A stretch of DNA of 64,000 nt from Microcoleus sp. bin48.metabat.b7b8b9.023 (GTDB lineage Bacteria; Cyanobacteriota; Cyanobacteriia; Cyanobacteriales; Microcoleaceae). Position numbers and translations under genes: made by a program. The notes under the pieces are model-generated. The model was given only the letters and a program-made list of their open reading frames with translations, was not told the DNA's origin and did not search any database. Positions 1 through 10,545 of this stretch are shown in pieces (positions within the stretch are counted from its first letter, which is position 1; each line of letters opens with the position of its first letter). Where the stretch lies: assembly GCF_013299185.1 (NCBI RefSeq), contig NZ_JAAFKG010000018.1, forward strand, positions 38,597 to 102,596, written 5' to 3'.

Positions 1-207
1 GTGCTTCAGAACGGCTGCAAGACATTTTGAACAAGATTCGCCTGCCTAGACTGTAGGGGATTTTGTCAGCAGCGGTTGATTTGTGCGATCGCACAATAGA
101 CCTCTGGCAAAAAAACCTATGTAACAATTAAAGGCTTTGAGTTTTAGACCCCCAGAGCTAACTCATAATTGTAAAGTGCCGATCTAACCTGCAATCTGCT
201 CCACTTA

Positions 208-465
208 AGCCAAACCCTAGCTCGTAGCATAAAATTATTTTGCAACAGGTCTAATGTAATTGATTTTCTATTTCGTCCTAGTCCGATAGTAGCAAAATCG
301 TTTCAAGAAGCCGGAGTTCCTAAAGATAAACTACTTTTAACGACAGAAGGTTGGTCGCCTCACAATTTCCCCTACGATACTGAGGCTTGGGTGGAGGGAG
401 TGCGAAAATTATCTAGTTCTGATACATTTACGCGACATTTACCCGGCAATTGCCGGACAAAGTAA
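208..465 (+). pseudogene. Unrecognised coding remnant
   Basis: An open frame without a start codon runs from about 208 to a TAA at 463-465. From about 262 it reads like real protein, with stretches such as RPSPIVAKSFQEAGVPKD and LLLTTEGWSPHNFPYD. Near 425 a neighbouring frame becomes more protein-like (DIYPAIAGQSNDSTLD), so a frameshift is likely before the sequence runs into the tnpB region. I do not recognise the family. The simplest reading is a truncated, frameshifted gene next to an insertion element. It could also be chance, since it is short. Confidence 0.35.
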
Positions 466-483
466 CGATAGCACGCTTGATCC

Positions 484-1901
484 TCATAGGAGATAGAGGC
501 GGTATCCCGCAAAGCTTTCAGTAATATACCTTTCATCACCATTGTAATCCCGTGGGATTGAGTAGCCACACTCAGGGCAAGTAAACACTTTAGAACCACC
601 TAACTTTTGATGTAAGTGACCGCAATGGGTACAAGTTTTAGACGTGTATTCTTCTGTGACATCAATCACGCTGACGTTTCTGATATTTGCTTGATGTTTG
701 ATGGTTTGTTTGAATCTGTAATGGGCCCATGTCAACATGGCTCTAGCGGTTTTTGAACGAATCTTTCTTCGTGACCGGGCTACCATTTGGGAAGACTCAA
801 AAGTTGGAAGAAATATGACTCGATAGTTGCTAGTTAAATAGCAAGCGGTTTGTTTTTGGCATTCGTCTACTAAATTCCGAATCCGTATTCTCATGCGATG
901 AGCCGCTTGCCTCATCCGTTTTCGGCGCCGTTTCGTGGCTTGAGATATTCGGCTCATTAAGTTATCTAAGTGTTGGCACAGACGAGCTATTCGTCCCATG
1001 TCAACACCTCCAAACTCAAGGAATTTATTGCCATCAAATCCGGTCATAAATGTTCTCACCCCCGGATCTAATGCAATAATTCCTGTTGCTACCGTAGGCG
1101 GCAAAGTAACTGGCACAGGAAACACCCCAAACCAACGACCCTTGCAGTAGACTAACTGAGTACCTCGATCGCAATCAGGAATTACCTCAGAAGTATGATA
1201 GGTTAATCCTTTGGTTAAGGAAGGATACCAAGTGCCTGACCTGAAGTTTGAATCGTTAAACTTGATGGTTTGAGAGTAATCTCTGACGCTACGGAACTTG
1301 GCGTCTGAACTTGCCTTAAATGCTCGGTAAGCATCAAAAATAGCATTCTGCCTGATATGACAAGGTGTTTCTTTTACCCATTCTGGTAAATCACTTCGCA
1401 TAACTGAATTACGCAATTCAGCTTGCTTAATCGCTTTTTTCGCTGCATTGCTATTGCTTGGTTGAAACAATAACGACAGGCTGCTAGCCATTTACGCCAG
1501 ACTTTATTTAATTCCTGACTTGGGTAAATCCTGAGCTTGTGAGATTTAAGATTTATACTTTCATCGAGAGTACAATCTACTACTCGCTCGGTGGAGGACT
1601 GCAAGCACGTCTTCAAGCATTTCTGGTTCTGGACTAAGGTTTGTTTGCTCCGGTACCAGGAGTTTACACCGGTTTTGCTCGGTATTCCATTGGCATTTGT
1701 CAAAGCCTCTTCTTGCCAATCGGTTTTTGTGGGCAACGACAACCATTCGGACATTTCATGAGAAGATTCGTTCCAATAGGGCAAGAAGCTTTTTGATTTT
1801 TCCTGTTTCTTCCCAACGTCGGAGATTTCTTTTTTTGACTCCAAGGATGGAGGAGGATGATGATTAGGGTGGGAGATACTTGACAATAGTTTTTTGTTCA
1901 A
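484..1901 (-). pseudogene. tnpB: Frameshifted TnpB (IS200/IS605-type RNA-guided nuclease)
   Basis: TnpB is the RNA-guided nuclease carried by IS200/IS605 and IS1341-type elements. The N-terminal part (SHKLRIYPSQELNKVWRKW) lies in one frame from 1901 and the rest in another frame ending at 484. The two frames meet at a run of six A on the coding strand (plus 1435-1440), where one gained or lost base would join them. The C-terminal part keeps the RuvC-like IALDPGVRTF, a later Glu in FLPTFESSQ, a four-Cys zinc ribbon (CTHCG...CPECG) and RDYNG, then ends in an odd tail. The unusual Ser-rich N-terminal leader, with SFLPYWNESS, resembles a subgroup I recall from cyanobacteria. No tnpA is present. 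It is probably inactive unless the A-run slips during expression. Confidence 0.8.
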
Positions 1902-2081
1902 CTTTTGTTTGATTGTATCAGATTGTCCGGCGATGTCTAGGTTATCTTTGATTTAGTTAGATCTCTCCCCTGCAATTTGAACTCCGAAGTTGAAAGTTAA
2001 CTCCCATAGCATATTGGAGGGGATAGGGCGGAATTTGAGGTTAAATTTCACAAACTATGGCAATCTCTGGTTTTGCTACGC

Positions 2082-2306
2082 TCAGTAAGCCAAAGTTTCT
2101 AAAGTTTCCCGCAGATAGGATCGAACCTGCTGATCGATGGTGCAATTTTGCTGTTGACTCTCAAAATTGAGTTCTAGCTGCCAGCGTTGAAATCCTGAAC
2201 TTGCTCCGATCGCGGATTTGAGACTGCCCCAGATTTCAGAATCTTCGCACAGCTCGATCGGCTCTGCGGCTTGAGGTTCTTGTGCGATCGGTAGATAATT
2301 CGCCAT
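2082..2306 (-). CDS. Small hypothetical protein, 74 aa
   Basis: A short acidic protein with an ATG start. It contains no membrane segment or signal peptide. The N-terminal half is rich in Glu/Pro/Ala and the C-terminal half (WQLELNF, then VRSYLRETLETLAY) looks like one strand followed by an amphipathic helix. It stands alone between the tnpB remnant and the translation operon. I do not recognise the family. Its composition is protein-like and no better frame overlaps it, so I think it is real. Confidence 0.5.
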   Translation of the reverse strand: MANYLPIAQEPQAAEPIELCEDSEIWGSLKSAIGASSGFQRWQLELNFESQQQNCTIDQQVRSYLRETLETLAY

Positions 2307-2546
2307 ATTGTTATACCTCTGTTTTAATTCCCTGTAAGGATTGAAAGCTTACCTTGACTCTCTCTATTATAGATTCTTTTCTCCAAATAGCCAATATAAA
2401 ATAGCCACAACCTGCGATTAAATATTAAATATTAAGATTATTAATAATCTCTATCTGAGCCGGAGCATTACCTATTTTTTCACAGCATACATCTGTCGAA
2501 AATAAAGTAGCTTAAACTACAATTATGTCGATATTAATGTTTTATT

Positions 2547-3284
2547 TCATTTTTCGATCGACTGTTGGGTTAGGGATGTAGGGCCGTTGGTGTCCGCAGG
2601 TTCTGAGTTGACTGTACTGCTGGATGACGCATTCTTGATGCCTTCGGCTGGTGGGATTGAGTCTGCGGCTGCAGTCGGATCGACAGTTGTCTCGCCCGCA
2701 AAAGTTGGCAAAAGTCGATCGACTTGCCAAGGTGCGATCGTAAAATCCTGCCTAATGTTTTCTAATACATGAGGCTTTGTCGCTGCAAATTCTGATTCCG
2801 GCGTCAGCAAAACAGCCATCACACTAGCAGACACCTGCAAAAACAAATTGCTAGCTAAAAAAGCAGCAACTGCCAACAACAATCCAGCCCACCGCCAGGA
2901 AGGAGGAAACGGAGCCACCCCAGCAGCGAGGGGAGCAAATCGATATAGCTGCCACAAAATTACTGCCAGCAAAACAGCGATAAAAAGAGCAATTCCTTGA
3001 TTTAATTTAGTTTTAAACCGAGTCAGCATCTGCTGCTGCACAGAAGTTAAATTCTGCGGTTTCACGGCCACGACTAAAATACTAAAAATGTAAAAAGGGC
3101 GGAACCATTGCATCCACAGCACAGGAACAATACCTGCTACAGCCACTAAAAACACTTCTAACCAGACAGAGAGCGTGGGAGAACCCACTGCAAGTCCCAG
3201 CAAGCACAGTCCCAGGAAAAGCGGCAATGCAGCCACCCCAGAAAGGTGAATCCACAAGAAAGGATCTGACCAAAAAGAACGCAC
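2547..3284 (-). CDS. Membrane protein with low-complexity C-terminal tail
   Basis: A 245-residue integral membrane protein with a probable GTG start (MRSFWSDPFLW). About five hydrophobic segments fill residues 10-165, including a Leu/Ala-rich pair near 15-60 and another pair near 95-155. A soluble stretch with TPESEFAATKPHVLENIRQDF and WQVDRLLPTF follows. The last 45 residues are low-complexity Ser/Thr/Pro/Glu. This architecture fits the cyanobacterial 'low-complexity tail membrane protein' family, which I recall lying next to infB, as here. Its function is not known. It lies 438 bp downstream of infB on the same strand. Confidence 0.8.
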   Translation of the reverse strand: MRSFWSDPFLWIHLSGVAALPLFLGLCLLGLAVGSPTLSVWLEVFLVAVAGIVPVLWMQWFRPFYIFSILVVAVKPQNLTSVQQQMLTRFKTKLNQGIALFIAVLLAVILWQLYRFAPLAAGVAPFPPSWRWAGLLLAVAAFLASNLFLQVSASVMAVLLTPESEFAATKPHVLENIRQDFTIAPWQVDRLLPTFAGETTVDPTAAADSIPPAEGIKNASSSSTVNSEPADTNGPTSLTQQSIEK

Positions 3285-3722
3285 TTTAATTAATTATTAG
3301 TTATGAATTAGGAGTTTTGAATCTTGGATTTTGAGATTTTGAGATACACTCTTGACTCTGAAATCCGATGCGAGGAGTAAATATTTAGCTATCAAACCGA
3401 GGACTTACAAGCAGAAATCTGGTTTATTTCGGTAATTCTTATTTGAGCGAGCAAATTTTCAATTTTAAGCAAGGGTAAAGACGATTAGGAAGTTCTTAAT
3501 TCTTTCTTCTTTCTTCCGAATTCACGCTTGACTTATTCCTTCTTCTTTCGGTCAACTGTCAACTGTCAACTGTCAACTGTCAACTGTCAACTGTCAACTG
3601 TCAACTGTCAACTGTCCGATGAGTTTGGGAGTATTGAGTGAAGAGAATAGTTGGGAGCGATCGGCAATGCAAGTTGCCTTCACTCAAAAATTCTCTTCCA
3701 ACTCAACACTCACAACTCAAAA
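3285..3722. repeat. Intergenic region with nine (GTCAACT) heptamers
   Basis: A gap with no gene between infB and the membrane-protein gene. From 3552 to 3614 the heptamer GTCAACT is repeated nine times without interruption. The same unit recurs at 10431-10454, 10503-10545 and around 32626. These are the short tandemly repeated repetitive (STRR) sequences typical of filamentous cyanobacteria. Flanking AT-rich sequence shows nothing further. Confidence 0.9.
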
Positions 3723-6700
3723 CTATTGAGATAGCGTGCGGCGCTTAGTAACCATCCGGTAGGCTTCAATAATATCGCCTTCCGCCCAGTCGCTAAACCC
3801 GCTCAAGGAAATACCGCATTCATAGCCAGTATTGACTTCCTTGGCATCTTCCTTCATCCGTTTGAGGGAGTCAAGGACACCTTCGTAAACGACATTGTTG
3901 CCCCGGCGCACCCGCACCTTACAGTTGCGGATGACCTTGCCTTCGAGTACGTAACATCCAGCCACAGCCCCGCGACCGATCGCGAAGACAGCGCGCACTT
4001 CCACCTTACCCAGAGGTTCTTCCACCAGTTCGGGTTCCAGCAGTCCTTCCATCGCCCCTTGAATATCATCCAAGAGTTTGTAGATGATGCTGTATTCCCG
4101 CACGTCTACGCCCGCTTGGTCGGCTGCTTGGCGAGCGCCGGTGGCGAGAGTAGTATTGAACCCGATAATCACAGCATTACTAGCTGCGGCCAGGTCAATA
4201 TCCGTTTCTGTGATTTCCCCAGGAGCAGATAGCAGCAATCGGAGTTGAACTTCTTTTTGAGGAAGTTGGGTCAGAGAACCGACAATGGCTTCCAGGGAGC
4301 CTTGGACATCTGCCTTCAAGATCAAGTTGAGTTCCTTAAGAACGCCTTCCTTAGCTTGTTGAGAGAAGCCACTGAGGCTGATCCGACCACCTTGAAGTAG
4401 ACGCGAATCTCTTTGGGATGTAGCTCTTCCGCTTGCGATCGCCGCTGCTTCTTTTTCGTTAGCGAAGACATCAAACTCATCTCCAGCTTGCGGTACTTCC
4501 CGCAACCCCAGCACTTCCACAGCGAAGGATGGACTTGCTTGGTCTACGCGATCGCCGCGATCGTCGATCATCGCCCGCACCTTGCCCAGAGCAGAGCCTG
4601 CGACCACAATATCACCCACTCGCAGCGTGCCATTTTGCACCAGCAGAGTTGCCACTGGCCCCCTTGCCTTGTCGAGGTGAGCTTCAATTACAGTACCCTT
4701 AGCCGCTCGGTTCGGGTTAGCGTTGAGGTCTTCCATTTCCGCGACTGTCAGAATCATTTCCAACAGCGTATCGAGGTTTTCCCCTCGGATAGCGCTGACT
4801 GGAACCATCGTCACATCGCCGCCCCAGTCATCTGCGACCAAGCCGTACTCAGTAAGCTCTTGCTTCACCCGTTCCGGCTGAGCGCCCTCCTTGTCAACTT
4901 TATTGATAGCCACGACAATTGGCACTTTCGCCGCTTTCGCGTGGCTGATAGCTTCAATTGTCTGGGGTCGCACGCCGTCGTCCGCCGCCACCACCAAGAT
5001 GGCAATATCTGTCACCCGCGTACCGCGAGCCCGCATAGCTGTAAAGGCTTCGTGACCGGGCGTATCCAAAAATACCACCTGCTGGCTCTTGCCTTCGTGT
5101 ACCACATCCACGTGGTAAGCACCGATGTGCTGGGTAATACCCCCAGCTTCTCCCTGAGCGACCTTGGTTTTGCGGATCGAGTCTAGCAAAGTAGTTTTGC
5201 CGTGATCCACGTGGCCCATAATCGTTACCACTGGCGGACGGCGCTGGAGGTATTCCAAATCTGCCTCATCGATCATCTCGATGATTTTGGTAGCTGGCTC
5301 TTCTATTTCTGGGGTTTCTACCTCTACGCCCATTTCTTCGGCTACCATTCTCACCGCTGGAATGTCCAGGGTTTCGGTAATGTTGACCGCAATACCTTTA
5401 GAGAACAGCCTCTTAATAATTTCGGTTTCGGGAACAGCCAAAGTAACTGCTAGTTCTTGAACGGTCATCGGTCTGCTCAGCAGCAGCTTTTCTGGACGTT
5501 CTACCTTAGCTTCGGCTGTTTTGCCGCGGTTGCCGCGTCCCCCGGAAGAACCAGAAGAGCTTTTATCGTGAGAAGGGCCCGGTCTCTTATTTTTGCCGCT
5601 GCTACCGGGTGCGCCCGGAGTTGGTGTTGACTTTGGTGCTGCTTGTGTCTTCGCCTTAGCTGGGCGGGCTAGAGACAGGCTGACGGTGACTGGTGCTGGC
5701 ATATCCAAGCCATTTTCTAAGTCATCGTCATCCTCGTCTATGGGTTTGAGGCGACGATTTTTGGCCTTGGCTGCTTTGGCTGCTTTGGCAGCATCTGAGT
5801 TTTCGTCATCATCTTCTTCCCAAATGACCTGTGTCTTTTTGGCTGGCTTTGGCAGAGTCGGCTTTGGAAGGAGAAGAGTATCCAGCAACAACGACGTATC
5901 GTCTCCGTCATCGTCTGCGTCTTCTCCGGTGGCAGAAATGTCACCGCCCCGGCTACGCAACCCAGCGGCTGACGTTGCGGGGGCAAGGCTCCGGCGCGGG
6001 CCGCCCTGCTGGGGTCGATCGGCAAGTGCTGTTTTCACTGGCCCACCAGCACCTGGGCGAGGTCTTTGAGCGTCGCTACCGGATGGTGCAGGTCTGCTGG
6101 GGCGGCTCGGTTTCGCCGGCGCTTCCAGAGTTTCTCCCTGTTCTGATTGGTCTTGATCGGTTCTGGCCAGTTTCAGTACCGGCTTGTTTCCCAGAGTTTG
6201 TGGGTTGCGGCCAGCCTGCTCGGACGCCGCTCTGACTGGTGGCGACGTGAGTTTTGCCCCTGCTGGCGGCGCTGGAGGGGCGACCGGCGGGCGGGGGGTG
6301 CGTTCTGGAGCCTTTTCTGACGGCCGTTGAGGTGTCGCAGGTGCTTGAGCCTGGGAGCTTGTTTCCGGGGCGATCGCACCTACAGTTTCCGAGCTTGTTT
6401 CTGAAGCTGCCGCCGATCCACCGACATTTGGCTTCGAGAGTACAGGTCGATTGATATTTGGTTTAGCTGGAGGCTGGAGTTGTTGAGAGGCGGGCGATTT
6501 GGGAGGAGTGGCCACGGTGGCCCCAGGCTGGTTTTTTTGCTCCTCGTTGCCTGCGGGCTGGGACGAAGCACCAGCCGGCCGTACTTTTGGACTGCGTATT
6601 TCTAAAATTTGCTGCTTTTTTTGTTGGTCGTTAGGATGAGGGCCAGATTCTCTAGATGGCGCTGCTGCTCTTTCGGGGGGAGCTGGCTTGCCGGGGGTAG

Positions 6701-6878
6701 AGTGGCTGGCTACGTATTTTTCCGCCGTTTTGCGAATGCGCTCTGCTTCAGATTCTGTAATTGTGCTGCTGTGGCTCTTTACTGAAATATTGAGCCGCTC
6801 GCAAACTGCCAAGATGTCTTTATTATCCAAATTTAGTTCCCGTGATAATTCGTAAATTCTTACTTTGCCGTTGTTCAT
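3723..6878 (-). CDS. infB: Translation initiation factor IF-2
   Basis: IF-2 is the GTPase that brings initiator tRNA to the 30S ribosome and promotes subunit joining. The ATG at 6878 gives the start typical of cyanobacteria ([15 protein letters not shown]); an upstream in-frame TTG would add eight residues. Residues 1-50 form the IF2-N domain. A long Pro/Ser/Ala-rich linker (about 60-450), with acidic clusters, makes the protein 1051 residues, as is usual in cyanobacteria. A second IF2-N domain follows near 460. The GTPase has G1 GHVDHGKTT near 555, G3 DTPGHEAF and G4 NKVD, then domain II, domain III and the C-terminal domain that binds fMet-tRNA. It sits last in the conserved rimP-nusA-ylxR-infB order. 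Confidence 0.98.
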   Translation of the reverse strand: MNNGKVRIYELSRELNLDNKDILAVCERLNISVKSHSSTITESEAERIRKTAEKYVASHSTPGKPAPPERAAAPSRESGPHPNDQQKKQQILEIRSPKVRPAGASSQPAGNEEQKNQPGATVATPPKSPASQQLQPPAKPNINRPVLSKPNVGGSAAASETSSETVGAIAPETSSQAQAPATPQRPSEKAPERTPRPPVAPPAPPAGAKLTSPPVRAASEQAGRNPQTLGNKPVLKLARTDQDQSEQGETLEAPAKPSRPSRPAPSGSDAQRPRPGAGGPVKTALADRPQQGGPRRSLAPATSAAGLRSRGGDISATGEDADDDGDDTSLLLDTLLLPKPTLPKPAKKTQVIWEEDDDENSDAAKAAKAAKAKNRRLKPIDEDDDDLENGLDMPAPVTVSLSLARPAKAKTQAAPKSTPTPGAPGSSGKNKRPGPSHDKSSSGSSGGRGNRGKTAEAKVERPEKLLLSRPMTVQELAVTLAVPETEIIKRLFSKGIAVNITETLDIPAVRMVAEEMGVEVETPEIEEPATKIIEMIDEADLEYLQRRPPVVTIMGHVDHGKTTLLDSIRKTKVAQGEAGGITQHIGAYHVDVVHEGKSQQVVFLDTPGHEAFTAMRARGTRVTDIAILVVAADDGVRPQTIEAISHAKAAKVPIVVAINKVDKEGAQPERVKQELTEYGLVADDWGGDVTMVPVSAIRGENLDTLLEMILTVAEMEDLNANPNRAAKGTVIEAHLDKARGPVATLLVQNGTLRVGDIVVAGSALGKVRAMIDDRGDRVDQASPSFAVEVLGLREVPQAGDEFDVFANEKEAAAIASGRATSQRDSRLLQGGRISLSGFSQQAKEGVLKELNLILKADVQGSLEAIVGSLTQLPQKEVQLRLLLSAPGEITETDIDLAAASNAVIIGFNTTLATGARQAADQAGVDVREYSIIYKLLDDIQGAMEGLLEPELVEEPLGKVEVRAVFAIGRGAVAGCYVLEGKVIRNCKVRVRRGNNVVYEGVLDSLKRMKEDAKEVNTGYECGISLSGFSDWAEGDIIEAYRMVTKRRTLSQ

Positions 6879-7261
6879 CCACTCTGCCCTCTTTTGTGCC
6901 AACCAGTTTTTACATTTTGATTTTTTGTTCTAATGACGACATCATTCGCTGTGATTGATTCAGTGTCAAGAATCGGGGTTTTGGTACTCGCTCAGCAATT
7001 TTATCTAAAAGATGCAATTCGCTGAAGTCTGCGGTTGGAGAATTCTCAAGTTTTTTTTGGGAAAGCGAGAACTGTCTAGTCTGAATTTTGGCAACTGCCA
7101 CAAATCAATCTTTAAAGTTTGTCTTTCCACCTTGAGGATACCTCTGCTAGTACCCTACCCTTATCTAATCTGACACAAATCTTTCCAGACTGGTGGGCAG
7201 ATCGGATCGGGGTTTTAGAGCTGGCGCTACCGGTAATTACTGGTAGGGCTGCCAAGAGGGT

Positions 7262-7576
7262 TTATACAGTCGAGGCCGAACTATTGTCGGTTTGGTGTCC
7301 GATCGATTCCGAGTCAGATGTACAGTCAGATGTGGCTAAACGCTGCCAAAGTGTTTGGTACAGTTCGTCAGACACAGGCGCTTTGAGCGATCGCCCAAGT
7401 CGATTTTTTTTCTGAGCTGCTTTGAGGCATTGGCTCGCCGGACAAAGGTAAGCGGAACGACCGAGGCCGCGATCTAATTGTACCTGATGAGAAGGATAGA
7501 GCCTGACTACTCGCCAAAAAGCTTCCTTAGGAGCTATTTTTCGACAACTTGTGCAACACCGGTAGTTCGGTTTCAT
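7262..7576 (-). CDS. ylxR: YlxR/DUF448 RNA-binding protein
   Basis: A small basic protein of the YlxR (DUF448) family, which is conserved between nusA and infB and thought to bind RNA. The ATG at 7576 begins right before the family motif (MKPNYRCCTSCRKIAPKEAF). Further marks are WRVVRLYP, GLGRSAYLCP and CLKAAQKKNRLGRSLK. A longer frame would start upstream and overlap nusA by 47 bases through a Ser/Pro-rich stretch, so I prefer the short start. The last 25 residues are Ser/Asp-rich and not part of the family core. Confidence 0.88.
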   Translation of the reverse strand: MKPNYRCCTSCRKIAPKEAFWRVVRLYPSHQVQLDRGLGRSAYLCPASQCLKAAQKKNRLGRSLKAPVSDELYQTLWQRLATSDCTSDSESIGHQTDNSSASTV

Positions 7577-7679
7577 TTCTAGTGATTCGGGGAGAGTTGA
7601 GAGAGTGGGAGAGGGGGGAATAGGGGAATTGTCCTCCTTGTCTCCCGTGCCAGAAACATAAAAGTGAATGTCACAGTGT

Positions 7680-8969
7680 TTAGACTGTGGCTGCGGTTTC
7701 GTCCGTGGCTGGCTCCTCTTGCTCAAATTCTGCCGTTTCCTCGTCGCCGTCGTAGCCGGATCCTTCCTCTTCGTCGTAGTCGTCGCCTGCTAGTTCTTCG
7801 AGCCTGCTTGCTTCTGCTGCCAGTTTGATGTCTTCGGCGTCGCGATCGTACTTAGCAATATCTTTGATATCGATTTTCCAACCTGTCAGGCGGGCTGCGA
7901 GGCGGACGTTCTGACCTTCTTTACCAATGGCAAGACTCAGTTGGTCTTCCGCGACCAAAATGTGAGCGCGCCTGCCTTCTGGGGCAACCAAACGCACTTC
8001 ATCTACTCTAGCCGGACTCAGAGCGTTAGCAATATAGGTTGCAGGATCTGGAGACCAGCGGATCACGTCTATTTTTTCGCCGCGCAATTCGTTGACTACT
8101 ACCTGAATTCGCGATCCCCGCGCTCCGATGCAGGCTCCTACCGGGTCTACATCGCGATCGAGAGTATCTACTGCTATTTTAGTCCGAGGGCCGACGTGCC
8201 GGGAGGGCGGATTTGCCTCCCTAGCTACGGCGACAATCCTCACCACCCCATCTTCTATTTCTGGTACTTCGTTAGCAAACAGGTAAACCACCAAACCGGC
8301 GTCTGCTCTAGAAACAAGTAACTGCGGCCCTCTAGTAGAACCTTCGCCTACTTTTTTGAGATAAACCTTGAATGTAGCGTTCGCACGGTAATTGTCGTTG
8401 GGCAACTGTTCGCGTTTGGGGAGTTCGGCATCTACTTCCGGCTGACCGAAGCTGCTGGTAACTGCCAAAATTACCGACTGCCTCTCAAACCTCAGCACTC
8501 TTGCTTGAAGAACAGTTTCTTCTAAATCTTTAAACTCTTCTTGAATCATTTTGCGCTGTTGGTCGCGCAGTTTTTGAGCCAGCACTTGTTTGGTTTGGAT
8601 CGCTGCCATGCGACCAAATTCTTTTTGATCTGGTGTTACATCTACAAGTACGATGCTCCCAGGCTGAGCTTCCGTCGCTACTTCTTGTACTTCAGAAAGT
8701 GCTATTTCGTGATCGGGATTGACGACTTCTTCGACAATAGTTTTGTTAGCTAAAACGCGAAAACCTTCTTGTTCTGCGTCTAATTCTACATCAAAATTGT
8801 CGAAGTATTCTTCGCTGAAGTGGTCGAGTTTTTGGGTGCGACGGTAGCGTTCGTATCCTTTAAGCAGGGCTTCTCGCAATGCTGCTTGGACGGCGTGTTT
8901 GGGTAAATTTCGCTCTTTGCTAATACCTTCGATCATTTCTTTGAGTCCGCGCAAGGGAACCATTGACAT
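7680..8969 (-). CDS. nusA: Transcription termination/antitermination factor NusA
   Basis: NusA binds RNA polymerase and nascent RNA and controls pausing, termination and antitermination. The ATG at 8969 has an AGGAG eight bases upstream, which decides the start over a nearby GTG. The N-terminal polymerase-binding domain (GLKEMIEGISKERNLPKHAV) is followed by an S1 domain near 135-200. Two KH domains follow, with DPVGACIGARGSRIQ and QLSLAIGKEGQNVRL. The tail of about 45 residues is strongly acidic. The C-terminal AR repeats found in E. coli NusA are absent, as usual in cyanobacteria. It is co-directional with rimP upstream and ylxR downstream. Confidence 0.97.
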   Translation of the reverse strand: MSMVPLRGLKEMIEGISKERNLPKHAVQAALREALLKGYERYRRTQKLDHFSEEYFDNFDVELDAEQEGFRVLANKTIVEEVVNPDHEIALSEVQEVATEAQPGSIVLVDVTPDQKEFGRMAAIQTKQVLAQKLRDQQRKMIQEEFKDLEETVLQARVLRFERQSVILAVTSSFGQPEVDAELPKREQLPNDNYRANATFKVYLKKVGEGSTRGPQLLVSRADAGLVVYLFANEVPEIEDGVVRIVAVAREANPPSRHVGPRTKIAVDTLDRDVDPVGACIGARGSRIQVVVNELRGEKIDVIRWSPDPATYIANALSPARVDEVRLVAPEGRRAHILVAEDQLSLAIGKEGQNVRLAARLTGWKIDIKDIAKYDRDAEDIKLAAEASRLEELAGDDYDEEEGSGYDGDEETAEFEQEEPATDETAATV

Positions 8970-9280
8970 ATAAAACACTCCTTTGTTTGATGGGACAATA
9001 CGTAACTTGTAATTGGAAATAGATCGATTGGTGATTGACAGCAGGTAATAGTTTAAAAAAGTGATAACTGATGATTGATGAGTTACAAAGATAGCATTAG
9101 GGTATCTCGGTGCTGCAACAATTTATTGTTGTTCTACTTCAAGCCTGTGGCTAAAGATGTGATTCTTAAAAATTAACTCGCAGCGAAGCATTTTTAGCTT
9201 CCTGCGAGGCAATCTCAAAACTCAAATCGGGCAGACAAGGGGTACTGCCCCTACAACTCAAAATTCAAAATTTCCCTTTT
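8970..9280 (-). promoter_or_regulatory. rimP-nusA spacer with attenuator-like hairpin
   Basis: This gap lies between rimP and nusA. On the minus strand a stem at plus 9178-9209 pairs CTCGCAG and AAGC with GCTTC and CTGCGAG across an AT-rich loop, followed by TTAATTTTT. A second small stem, GGGCAG/CTGCCC, lies near 9222-9246. The first could be a terminator or attenuator that lets nusA be controlled separately from rimP. This is inferred from sequence alone. Confidence 0.4.
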
Positions 9281-9745
9281 TTACTCTTTACCTTCGTCTA
9301 GTTCAACTTTGACAATCTGGGGGCGGGGAATTTTAACCTGTCGCCCTTTTAGATTGAGATAAACCGTTGTTTCATCCCTGCCCACAAGTAGTCCTTTCCA
9401 CTCTTTGATTCGCGAGTCGGGTTCGGTGGCTGTGAGTGTGACGGGGAAACCTTTAAAAGTAATGAATTCTCGATCGCTGCTGAGCAATCGGGATATTCCG
9501 GGACTGGAAATCTCTAGCACGTAGGCGTCGGGGATGATGTCGGATGCGTCTAACTCGACTTCCAGGGCTGTGCTCATCCGCTCGCAGTCGGCTAAACCGG
9601 TGTCTTGCTGGACGTTACGGATGTCTACCCGCAAGACGGGAGGATTTTGGTTGGTGTGAAACACTGCTCCCACTACTTCCAATCCCAGTGTTTCTGCAAC
9701 GGGGGTAGCTAAGTCAATGATTTGTGGGATTAGGGGATGAGTCAT
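9281..9745 (-). CDS. rimP: Ribosome maturation factor RimP
   Basis: RimP assists 30S subunit maturation. The 154 residues match the usual length. The N-terminal alpha/beta domain carries [20 protein letters not shown] and VDIRN. The central part has the family signature [19 protein letters not shown] followed by [13 protein letters not shown]. The C-terminal SH3-like domain includes [19 protein letters not shown]. The start is an ATG with no competitor. It is first in the rimP-nusA-ylxR-infB operon. Confidence 0.96.
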   Translation of the reverse strand: MTHPLIPQIIDLATPVAETLGLEVVGAVFHTNQNPPVLRVDIRNVQQDTGLADCERMSTALEVELDASDIIPDAYVLEISSPGISRLLSSDREFITFKGFPVTLTATEPDSRIKEWKGLLVGRDETTVYLNLKGRQVKIPRPQIVKVELDEGKE

Positions 9746-10545
9746 ATCGAATACTTAAACTAAAACTCCTGAACTCGGACAGGGCAATGAAAAATCAGTT
9801 GTTGAGATTGCTTTGTTTCGATCGGCCAAAAAAAACGGAGACCAGCCCCGGCAGGGCCCTCGGGCTAGGCCCAAAATTTTAGACTCTAGTTCAAGCTCCC
9901 AGATTCACCGAGGTGCAAGTAAATCTCAAATCTAAAATCCTTCGACAGTTCAACCTCGTGCCGAAGTCTCAAATCTCAAATCGACTGGTTTTTGACCGTT
10001 AGATATGAGTGTTTTACGCTCAAATTGATTCGTGGAATGAAGAAAAAGATGTCAGATTTTCAAGCCCGACGATGAGCTTGTGGGGTTTAAATTCTGCCTT
10101 CTACTTTCTGCTTTCTACCTTGGGATGACTTGATTTCGTCGCCCGCGGCCCTTGGTTTTCAACTTGCAGGTGTGATGCCTTAAGCCGTTTGGCTGGGACT
10201 CGTGCAACAAAAAAAGTGGGTTCGACCCACTCCTAGGTGAAACAGTTTCTTCCAAGAAGTTTGAGGGCTACTTTCGATCGAAGGGAGGCCTCGCTACTCA
10301 GTTTAGCTCGATCGCCCGTCCAGTGACAAATCACCTTCGGAACAAGCCCATTTGCGAAGTGGGGCATTGGGCATGGGGCATTGGGCAAAGAGGGCATTGG
10401 GCATTGGGCATCGGGCATTAGTTCCCCAACTGTCAACTGTCAACTGACAACTGAAAGAAAGAAAGAGGGCGGGCCCGCACCATCCACCGCCCCTACAACA
10501 GGCCAACTGTCAACTGTCAACTGTCAACTGTCAACTGTCAACTGT
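9746..10545. other. Gene-free 800 bp with repeats and hairpins
   Basis: No coding frame here looks real. A GC-rich imperfect hairpin around 9845-9875 is followed on the minus strand by a run of T (plus 9827-9834) and could be a terminator. Between 10367 and 10420 the unit GGGCATTGGGCA is repeated, and GTCAACT heptamers lie at 10431-10454 and 10503-10545. The rest of 9880-10200 shows nothing I can name. Confidence 0.6.
10208..10231 (-). terminator. Intrinsic terminator, minus strand
   Basis: A perfect 7-bp stem (AGTGGGT/ACCCACT) with a 3-base loop is followed by a run of T on the minus strand. It lies about 315 bases beyond the stop of the 485-residue membrane protein and is the first good terminator downstream of it. 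Confidence 0.7.

Noticed and set aside
3552..3614. Heptamer array as a CRISPR
   Set aside because: Units are 7 bp and contiguous, with no spacers.
4413..5186. 257-codon plus-strand frame inside infB
   Set aside because: Antisense to a conserved gene; Cys/His-rich random-looking translation.
6910..7101. 63-codon frame between ylxR and infB
   Set aside because: No ribosome binding site and no similarity recognised; ylxR-infB spacers often hold such frames.
10215..10231. GTGGGTTCGACCCAC as a tRNA T-arm
   Set aside because: It is a perfect palindrome followed by a T run on the minus strand, with no cloverleaf around it; a terminator fits better.
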